Assembly: GCA_028565635.1 (NCBI GenBank)
Contig: JAOXYB010015565.1
Coordinates: 5,694-17,121, forward strand
Reading direction: 5' to 3'
Source: Phoronis ovalis
Taxonomy: Eukaryota; Phoronida; Phoronidae
DNA: 11,428 bases
How positions within the stretch are numbered: the first letter of the stretch is position 1; each line of letters opens with the position of its first letter. Positions 5,701 through 11,428 of the stretch are shown piece by piece. The position numbers and the translations under genes are program-made. The notes below the pieces were generated by a model. The model worked only from the letters and a program-made list of their open reading frames with translations. It searched no databases and was not told the origin of the DNA.

Positions 5701-8075
5701 TTCACTTAATTTTTATCATAAAATGCCAGATATATCAAAAACTTCATTATCATTACCTTCAGAAACAGCAAGACTGGGAATGAGAAATTCTGATATTGAC
5801 TATCGTAAAAATAAGCCACATCCAAACAATTGTCATTTTATAAGGGATGATGCTCGACTTTTAAATGAACCTATCTGTACAGTTCAAAGCAGAAAGCAGT
5901 TGACAATGGAAGAACCTTTTGCTAAACGGGAACATCCGTGGTGGCCTAACTATGTACCATCAGGACCTATACCTCCCCCAAAACACACATTGGACACAAT
6001 CGCTAGATCGGATTTTCAATATATAAGGGACAAAGTTCCTCCAAGAAGTACTAGGCATGGCTCTAATCCCAACAGAACTGGAGCACTTGGAATTGGTAAG
6101 AACCTGTTCAAATGCAATCGTTCATAAAATATCTTTGATACAAAATTAAGAAAGCTTAAATCCATGTAATGGTCGTACTTGTACCAAAAACACACCTGCT
6201 TCACACCATGCAATAGTTATGTGCTATTTTTCAAATTATCATTTAAAGTGATATATTAAACAAGCTAAGCATGCACTAGTTTTCGTTTCATAATGGATAA
6301 CGAATCGATCTTTTGCATTGACGTAAAGTAAATAAATGCAAATTTTCTCGCAAAAAAACGTTAAAAAGCTGGGATGGAAATTTAACATGGCACAACAGTT
6401 ATTTCGAACTTTTTCACCACGTGGATTTTGCAATTTACCTGTGATCTACCTGATGAGAAAGTTGTTTTACTGTATAAAATTCCTGGCCAGAGTTTTTAAC
6501 ATTTTTGAGGGAAAAAATATGTACTGAAAAGAAATGGGCTGATGCATATTAGGTCTATCTAGTTTTCCCTTTGATGTAGGTGTTTTGGGGGATATGCTTG
6601 TCTTTTCTAAATGTGTGGCGAAAATTCGATTCTTTATTATTATGAAACGGACAGTAACTTGGCTTTAATTATGCCAGGAAATGAATCTTATTGGAACAAG
6701 TGTAAATCCGAGTGGAGTTCAAAAAAGAATTAGCAAACTTGCAGTAGTCGTTCTGAAGTTACAAGATTTTGAATGTGTGAAACATAAAATTAATATAGGA
6801 GAAACCGTTATATCTCATAATATCGCAATTAATGATGTCATAGCAGCACTAGGCTTTTATGCATTTATAAGGTAAAAATACAAAAACTTTGCGTTTTTAC
6901 ATTGAGAAGCTATCTTCTGTTTATCCTATGTATTAAGACTTTATCAAAATGTTATATTTTAGTACAACGCAGAATGTTTTTGTCTTTTACTATATAAATG
7001 CATAGAAATTTAGTGCTGCACACTATGTCATCAATAATTGATATGTTATGTGATACAGTGCCTTCTCCCTTAGTTATTCCTTTATTTGCTTGTACAAAAA
7101 CCCTACAAATTCTGAACGAATTAGGCAACTTTGATATTTTGTTATGGATTCTGTTGTAGTATTGTACATCAAATTAGGGGTAAAGCTACTATCAAGTCAA
7201 TGCTTCTCCACGCACTTTAAACTGTGTTTTTAAACTTTTTAATTTTTTTTACAAATTTGCTATTTCCAGTGTGGTTGCCTTTTGACTTAACTTTTCACAA
7301 CCCAGATCGTCAATTCAAAATACCTTAAATATCCCTACATGCTTTAGCATTAAAAAAATATCTAATTATTTCAGCTCCAGTAAATCATCTTATAGACCGG
7401 GATGGAAAGCAGAGATTTTTCAAGGAAAGAATGTCTTACGAACATATGTATGACTGCAGGAAAAATACTAACTATCCAATCAGAGCTAAGGTAGGAAAAA
7501 TATAGTTTATACTCATCTTGCGGATACGTCAGGTTTGTCTTAACGTACGATTTTCCAAAATAGGTAAAAAATGAAATTATTTACAAATAACAAATTAATA
7601 CTCAAAAATTTGCTCTGTTTGGAAAGACTTAAAAAATTTCAATCAGACATCTGGATAATTTCTCTCCCTTGGGAATATAGAATATATGGGTAGTGCATGC
7701 CCTCTCTGTTGGAGGAGTGGAATCGTCACAAAGACGTCGTGACAAACAATGAATATTGTAAATTTTTGTATTGTTTTTCAGAGACATGGTGCCTACGTGT
7801 ATCAACCTATTAATCCACAAACTAGTGCGAAATATTTATCTGACCCGGGATTTAAGACAATTCAGCGAGTCTGGACACCTGAGGACAACCATCCACGCGC
7901 TTCAAGTCAGACATCAAGTACTAGAATTTTACTCAAAGAAGGAACGGCACCAAGAGACATTAAAACTGAGGCATCAAGCATATCAGCGAATAAATTTATT
8001 CGAACTGACAATCAAGAAAAAGCTACCAGTTATGATAGCATACAAGTTTTAGAAAGTTTATGTCAGGATTCCTAA
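2677..8075 (+). CDS. Unrecognised 315/322-residue protein, five coding exons with two alternative first exons
   Basis: The exons are 1a (2677-2735) or 1b (3845-3924), then 5617-6095, 7375-7490 and 7782-8075. All junctions are in phase (2, 1, 0), giving 315 residues with 1a or 322 with 1b. There is no signal peptide, membrane helix, coiled coil or catalytic motif that I can see. In isoform 1b, HPWWPNY is at about 133-139, a Pro-rich VPSGPIPPPK follows, SDFQYIRDKVPPR is at 158-170 and RTGALGI at 180-186. Exon 3 carries YDCRKNTNYPIRAK and exon 4 RHGAYVYQPI, and the last 70 residues are Ser/Thr-rich and probably disordered. Short aromatic/Pro/Arg segments in a small basic protein are typical of sperm and ciliary microtubule-inner proteins (SPMIP/CFAP-type). 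That, with the SPATA17-like neighbour, suggests an axonemal role, but this is inference and I cannot name the family. Confidence 0.78.
3618..3728. repeat. Three-copy 37-bp tandem repeat
   Basis: Three head-to-tail units occupy 3618-3654, 3655-3691 and 3692-3728 and differ by a single base (GTAGCA in unit 1, GTAACA in units 2 and 3). Each unit contains the short palindromes GGTACC, TGTACA and ACATGT. The near-identity points to a recent expansion. It ends about 115 bp upstream of the exon-1b ATG. Confidence 0.95.
3748..3755. promoter_or_regulatory. CRE-like site upstream of exon 1b
   Basis: TGACGTAA matches the CRE at seven of eight positions and is a usual variant for ATF/CREM-type bZIP factors. 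It lies about 90 bp upstream of the exon-1b ATG, similar to the perfect CRE in front of the SPATA17-like gene. No TATA box at a fitting distance is clear. Confidence 0.3.
3845..3924 (+). CDS. Alternative first coding exon 1b
   Basis: The ATG in AATATGTC context opens MSRTNYPAVDPAFKMFNAKR and continues RFSGAY plus two bases (AC), then the donor GTATGTAG. With the first base of the 5617 exon this makes Thr and continues PDTFRIFG. The 80-nt segment leaves the same phase as exon 1a, so the two are interchangeable. It is seven residues longer than 1a, all at the N-terminus. Confidence 0.68.
3925..5616 (+). other. Intron before the shared second exon
   Basis: This A+T-rich intron ends in the pyrimidine-rich acceptor TTGTTTTTCTTTTTAG. 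I see no exon, RNA gene or clear mobile element in its 1.7 kb. The interval 5450-5570 is richer in G+C than its surroundings and in frame with the next exon, but its only ATG (5579) sits inside the polypyrimidine tract. Confidence 0.6.
5617..6095 (+). CDS. Shared coding exon 2 (main part of the protein)
   Basis: This 479-nt exon lies between acceptor TTCTTTTTAG and donor GTAAGAAC and encodes 159 whole residues with a split codon at each end. It starts PDTFRIFGEVADLRQ and ends RTGALGI. It contains a Ser/Thr/Met-rich stretch, a basic DYRKNKPHP segment, EHPWWPNY and a Pro-rich run, then SDFQYIRDKVPPR. This long open frame is the best evidence that the locus is a gene. Reading on past the donor gives eight non-matching residues and a stop. 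Confidence 0.85.
6096..7374 (+). other. Intron between coding exons 2 and 3
   Basis: The intron runs from GTAAGAAC to the acceptor TAATTATTTCAG. It contains an exon-like island at 6678-6875 between an AG and a GT. In the frame set by exon 2 that island would reach a stop after about 18 codons, so it is not a coding exon of the main transcript. Nothing else is supported. Confidence 0.6.
7375..7490 (+). CDS. Shared coding exon 3
   Basis: The 116-nt exon lies between TTATTTCAG and GTAGGAAA. Its first two bases complete an Ala codon with the last G of exon 2. It encodes APVNHLIDRDGKQRFFKERM and then SYEHMYDCRKNTNYPIRAK, ending on a codon boundary. It is basic and aromatic with no stop in frame, and the joined segment RTGALGI-APVNHLIDRDG reads smoothly. 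Confidence 0.82.
7491..7781 (+). other. Short intron between coding exons 3 and 4
   Basis: This 291-bp intron runs from GTAGGAAA to the acceptor TTGTATTGTTTTTCAG. It contains a local near-palindrome, CAAAGACGTCGTGAC, but nothing that looks coding. Confidence 0.65.
7782..8075 (+). CDS. Terminal coding exon 4 with stop
   Basis: The exon begins after TTTTTCAG with RHGAYVYQPINPQTSAKYLS, continues DPGFKTIQRVW, and then becomes hydrophilic and Ser/Thr-rich up to the TAA at 8073-8075 (97 residues). The first 35 residues look conserved in style, with aromatic and Pro positions. The rest is probably a variable, disordered tail. The overlapping frame at 7771-8052 lacks this composition and does not join exon 3. 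Confidence 0.82.
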   Translation, partial: RHGAYVYQPINPQTSAKYLSDPGFKTIQRVWTPEDNHPRASSQTSSTRILLKEGTAPRDIKTEASSISANKFIRTDNQEKATSYDSIQVLESLCQDS

Positions 8076-8533
8076 TATTTTAAAACTTGAAAGTTTCTAC
8101 AGATGGAAAAAAATCAATTTGAATACGAATTGAAGTTATTCCAAGCAACCTAGTGTACATCTGCATTAAGGAGATAGATGCTCTTCACTTGTCACGTTGC
8201 CACTTATTATGCATTAACAATATTGTACCTTAAGACTGTCATATACAGTACAGTAAGAACTTAGACTGAATGAATCTGTACCAAGTTTTTTTTAACACCT
8301 TCTTTTTCGAGTACCAATTTCTACTCATCAAGCGTATTTTCAATGCAAAATCTAAATTTACCACTGTAACAGAATCGCGTCTACTAGTATGTCAGTTGTT
8401 TCAATGGTGAAATGGTTGTTCTGCGATTGCTTTTAGTGTTGCTATCTCTATGAATTGTTATTTGAATATTTTTATCGGGTGTACCTGAATATTGTTGTAT
8501 TTGCTCAATAATTGTAATATGAAACCAAAGAAT

Positions 8534-8541
8534 TGTAAATA
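8534..8541 (+). promoter_or_regulatory. Pumilio-type element in the 3'UTR
   Basis: TGTAAATA matches UGUANAUA, the binding site of Pumilio-family RNA-binding proteins, which repress or store germline mRNAs. It lies about 30 bases before the first AATAAA, a usual place. Such 8-mers also occur by chance in A+T-rich DNA. Confidence 0.25.
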
Positions 8542-8570
8542 AGCATCTATTATAAAGGTATGCTTTTTGA

Positions 8571-8576
8571 AATAAA
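8571..8576 (+). terminator. Poly(A) signal AATAAA
   Basis: This is the first canonical AATAAA after the stop codon, about 500 bases into the 3'UTR. It is followed within 30 bases by TTACCTTGATCGTGCTCTTT, a plausible cleavage and T/GT-rich downstream region. Confidence 0.45.
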
Positions 8577-8786
8577 ATTTCACTTACCTTGATCGTGCTC
8601 TTTAATTATATTTTATTGATAAATCTTTGTGCTTGGGTTACTGATTATGTTCACAGATGCTCTTTAGCTTGTATTCGTAAATATAATTATGAAATGAATA
8701 CAGCCATTGCATTATTGCCAAGACACTTCATTAAGATATTCGATCCTTCAGGTTTAAAGTTTAAACGTTTTAGTTTAAAGCAGTAA

Positions 8787-8799
8787 ATAAAGAATAAAG
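8787..8799 (+). terminator. Tandem poly(A) signals
   Basis: Two AATAAA hexamers (8787-8792 and 8794-8799) are separated by one base. They could act as a distal polyadenylation site of the plus-strand gene, or be chance in A+T-rich sequence. Confidence 0.25.
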
Positions 8800-9025
8800 A
8801 TAAAGAATTTTCTATAAGCTACAGATTGATATAGCAGATTCAAATTAGAAATTGAAATAAACGGAACTGATGTAAATTTTGGGAGGCACATGCGTGTAAT
8901 GTTCCAGATACGGCTTCAATGGCTAATAGCTTTACGTAAAAGTCTAAGACTTGTCTCAGGCGCAAATATAACATATTTCGATATTCATTAGCTGATAACA
9001 GAACACCGAAGATACATGGATAGTA

Positions 9026-9058
9026 CTAGGATATATAAAACTCTTTTATATAACCTAG
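9026..9058. repeat. 15-bp inverted repeat (hairpin)
   Basis: The arms CTAGGATATATAAAA (9026-9040) and TTTTATATAACCTAG (9044-9058) pair with one mismatch around a 3-base CTC loop. TAGTACTAG-type motifs lie on both sides (9021-9029, and TAGTACTAGTACTA near 9084). It may be a cruciform-prone spot or the core of a small decayed element. Confidence 0.7.
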
Positions 9059-9537
9059 ATATAGGATAGTATAAAAAGCAAGGTAGTACTAGTACTAAGA
9101 CGCATCCAGATACCTGCTCATACGCAAAGTAATGCATCTGCGATGTACTAGCGACAATTCGGCTGGAGCGTTTCAAATTCGTCTCAAATCCTTAACAAAC
9201 TACCAGATGGCAGCGTGATCGCTTCTTAAAGTCTGCTCAGATTTAATTCTGAATTCTTACCACGATTACCTGCAGCTAAATTTTATATTAAATATCGATA
9301 ATTAATGCTGGAAATAGTGGTAAAAGATATTACCCGAATTGGACCTACGGAGCTGATCTTAATGCGGAAAATTTCTAAAAATAGTTTGTCGCAAGCGAAA
9401 AATGTTGTGTTCATATAATTACATTTGTGTAGTTACCTTGTCTAATACTAATAAATGTCATACATCACAATGGTATGAAGCGCATGTATTATTTACGGCG
9501 CGAAATAAACGTCTCATAGTTGATAGCACGGTCACGT

Positions 9538-9642
9538 ACGTCCTGTAGCTGGCGATTTGGCATTTTCGTACGCTCTGATATTATCCTATATATTTTTAAT
9601 ATATAGGTGCAGAGTGCATGCAAGGCGTTAGCTACAGCACGT
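9538..9642. repeat. About 105-bp imperfect palindrome, MITE-like
   Basis: The outer arms ACGTCCTGTAGCT (9538-9550) and AGCTACAGCACGT (9630-9642) pair with one mismatch. A middle pair (CGTACGCTCT with AGAGTGCATG) is partly complementary. The centre is a perfect 9-bp hairpin, CCTATATAT / ATATATAGG (9585-9593 and 9599-9607), with a 5-base loop. Nested pairing over the whole length suggests a small foldback element; no target-site duplication is clear. Confidence 0.5.
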
Positions 9643-10387
9643 TAATTTCGTGTAAACCTTCACAATCAAATTTCGTCTAAATCTGACCTGTACTTTCTGA
9701 GAAAAGTTTCAGACAGAATTTGCTGAAGAACAATATTTACAGCTACCGAAAGAATGACCTTGCGGTGGTTTTTGATATTTACTAGGTGAAAATTAGTTAG
9801 ATCAGTCTTAAGGAGTGGCAGGTACAGTGTATTGTGATAAGAGTGGAAATTAAAAAAACTCAATGTCAATCACCTATAATTGCCATGTATAATTGCCCCC
9901 ATGCATACAAAAACTGTAAACCCATTGTTTCGCTAGCTAGCTGTAAGCAAGGCCCATCTGTGACACGTACGGAGTCATTCACCTGCAGACGACAGCAATA
10001 TGTTTTCACAAGAAAGCGTGTCATCAGTTCCGTTAGATAGTCTCACTTTGCCAAATTGTTACTTTATTTATAACTTTGACTACAGACAGTTATGCATGAA
10101 ATAGTGCGAGGTATATTGCATAATTATTTTAGTACACTTTTTAAAATAGCTTTATTATTTTTTCTGCGCCGGTAGTTAATTTATTGGTTTTATTTTCGAA
10201 ATATTTGAATAATGTCTTCTAAAATGTTATTGACCTTCATGACCTTTGTCTGGTCTCTAAATGATTTTTCGACTTGCTCGAAATGTCCATGTTTTTTTAG
10301 AAATTGATTTTCTGGTTAACAGCTAGACCTAGAAATATCGCGCAATTTAAAATTTTGACCTTAAGGCCAACATTCTGCCTCCTGGGC

Positions 10388-10618
10388 ATGTCGTTAGTAG
10401 GATTAAGAAAACTGTAGCATATTTCTATAACTAATTAATTGAATAAAGAAGCCAACAATTTGACATTTAGAAAGCAAATAATCCAAAAGGCCATCAAAGG
10501 TATCTTTATATGTCGTTAGAAGAATTAGAAAACTGTAGCATATTTCTATAACTAATTAATTGAAAAAAGAGCCAACAATTTGACATTTAGAACGTGAATA
10601 ACCCAAAGGCCATCAAAG
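10388..10618. repeat. Tandem duplication of about 110 bp
   Basis: Copy 1 (10388-10499) and copy 2 (10510-10618) both start ATGTCGTTAG and end GGCCATCAAAG, with about ten bases between them. They share long identical runs such as AACTGTAGCATATTTCTATA and GCCAACAATTTGACATTTAG, and differ by small indels and substitutions. Each copy lacks a good open frame, so this is noncoding. Confidence 0.9.
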
Positions 10619-11244
10619 TGACCAAATACCATCATTTTCGAACAATATTTTAAGCACTTTTAAAATTTGATTTTATGTGTCTATGGTTCACTCTATTACC
10701 CTCTGAAGAAAACTGGAAGATGAAGCTGAATAGCAGATAACGGTGTGTTATATTACTGGGTAAATTAAGATTAAGTAGTTGTTTTTCCACAAAATATGCG
10801 AGTTTTAAATAAAGTGTCCGGAATATGGCACATTTACCCTACAGATATGTTCTTTTTGCGTTGTTACTTCACCCGGTGCGTTTTTCATCTTTAGGTCTGA
10901 AAATAATAGCTATAACAACTTGTTGCCATATATGTAGGAATGATAGTTCTTTTTAAATTTATAGTAAATACTGTATTGTTCTTCTCACATAGCTGCGATT
11001 TCCTTTTGCAATAAAATAAAAACGCCATTTACAGGTAATAAGATTGAGCAATCGCACTTTCGCGTCTAGGAATTTCATAGTATTAATTCAAATGACTGTC
11101 AGTTATCTTGTACAACACGTAGTTCTGGCACAATTGTATCGTTACTCTTAAAGTTGTGTGTCCTATAAACACTTTCGTGGCACCCTGTAGCACTTGAAGG
11201 AATATACTTAGGTCTTCATTAAAGCTATTTATTATAGAACAGTA

Positions 11245-11428
11245 AACACTGACGACTGCCGTTACATCGTTAACACTGACGACTGCCGTTACATCGTTAA
11301 CACTGACGAATGCCGTTACATCGGTAACACTGACGAATGCCGTTACATCGTTAACACTGACGAATGCCGTTACATCGTTAACACTGACGAATGCCGTTAC
11401 ATCGTTAACACTGACGAATGCCGTTACA
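11245..11428. repeat. 27-bp minisatellite, truncated by the window edge
   Basis: Six complete 27-bp units (11245-11406) and 22 bases of a seventh run to the window end; the array clearly continues. The unit starts AACACTGACG and ends TTACATCGTT. Units 1 and 2 have GACTGCC where units 3 to 7 have GAATGCC, and unit 3 alone ends CGGT. The unit is a multiple of three and is free of stops in two plus frames and one minus frame, but no start codon precedes it here. Confidence 0.97.

Larger units (their letters stand above)
8076..8595 (+). other. Probable 3'UTR of the plus-strand gene
   Basis: The sequence from the stop codon to just past the first AATAAA (8571-8576) is A+T-rich and noncoding. Further AATAAA copies at 8787-8792 and 8794-8799 could give a longer 3'UTR. 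The transcript end cannot be fixed from sequence alone. Confidence 0.5.
8600..11244. other. Intergenic, gene-poor region
   Basis: I examined both strands and found no ATG-initiated frame with recognisable protein character and no chain of splice-compatible exons. The short open frames here (for example 8589-8786, 9176-8988, 9834-10040) mostly lack ATG starts and have random-looking composition. The region contains the palindromes at 9026-9058 and 9538-9642 and the duplication at 10388-10618. The rest is A+T-rich unique sequence, possibly including old mobile-element remnants that I cannot name. Confidence 0.55.

Noticed and set aside
7771-8052. 93-codon frame overlapping terminal exon 4
   Set aside because: It is a shifted-frame shadow of the real exon and does not join exon 3 in phase.
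8988-9176. Minus-strand frame ending near a GTATCTGG donor
   Set aside because: No ATG, no acceptor-linked partner exon and no recognisable motif; the region also contains the hairpin repeat.
1-11428. CRISPR array, prokaryotic operon or phage-type system
   Set aside because: The repeats are directly abutting minisatellites without spacers, coding is intron-split, and no bacterial gene families are visible.

Overview
This window looks like animal (metazoan) nuclear DNA. It is strongly A+T-rich, has no dense prokaryote-style coding, and its coding sequence sits in short exons bounded by GT/AG splice sites that join in phase. The genus cannot be read from the sequence. A sperm/flagellum gene set, several minisatellite arrays and a decayed tRNA-derived repeat fit a marine invertebrate such as a mollusc, but that is a guess.

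Layout, left to right. At 1-177 is a 48-bp minisatellite, cut by the window edge. Next come the first two coding exons of a minus-strand gene (exon 1 at 1518-1451, exon 2 at 502-413). They join in frame and encode an N-terminus beginning MAT followed by an IQ calmodulin-binding motif. I identify this as a SPATA17-like gene; its remaining exons lie left of the window. Between 1519 and 2676 is a head-to-head intergenic region. It holds an X-box-like site abutting a perfect CRE (1538-1557), a decayed tRNA-Arg-like sequence ending at a T run (1594-1666), and a DR0 nuclear-receptor element with an X-box-like site (2518-2566).

From 2677 to 8075 the plus strand carries a second gene. It has two alternative first coding exons (1a at 2677-2735, 1b at 3845-3924), both ending in the same phase, followed by three shared exons (5617-6095, 7375-7490, 7782-8075). 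The predicted proteins are 315 and 322 residues, soluble, with no membrane segment. The composition (short Pro, Arg, Tyr and Trp-rich segments) recalls small axonemal or microtubule-inner proteins, but I do not recognise the family. A 3'UTR follows with a Pumilio-type element and AATAAA signals.

From about 8.6 kb to the end I see no convincing gene. The region contains palindromes at 9026-9058 and 9538-9642, a tandem duplication of about 110 bp (10388-10618), and a 27-bp minisatellite running off the right edge (11245-11428).

Main point: two genes transcribed away from each other, one of them a SPATA17-like (spermatogenesis) gene, are separated by an upstream region carrying motifs of the type used by CREM/ATF, RFX and DR0-binding nuclear receptors in male germ cells and ciliated cells. 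The plus-strand gene seems to use two homologous, duplicated first exons that would give alternative N-termini.
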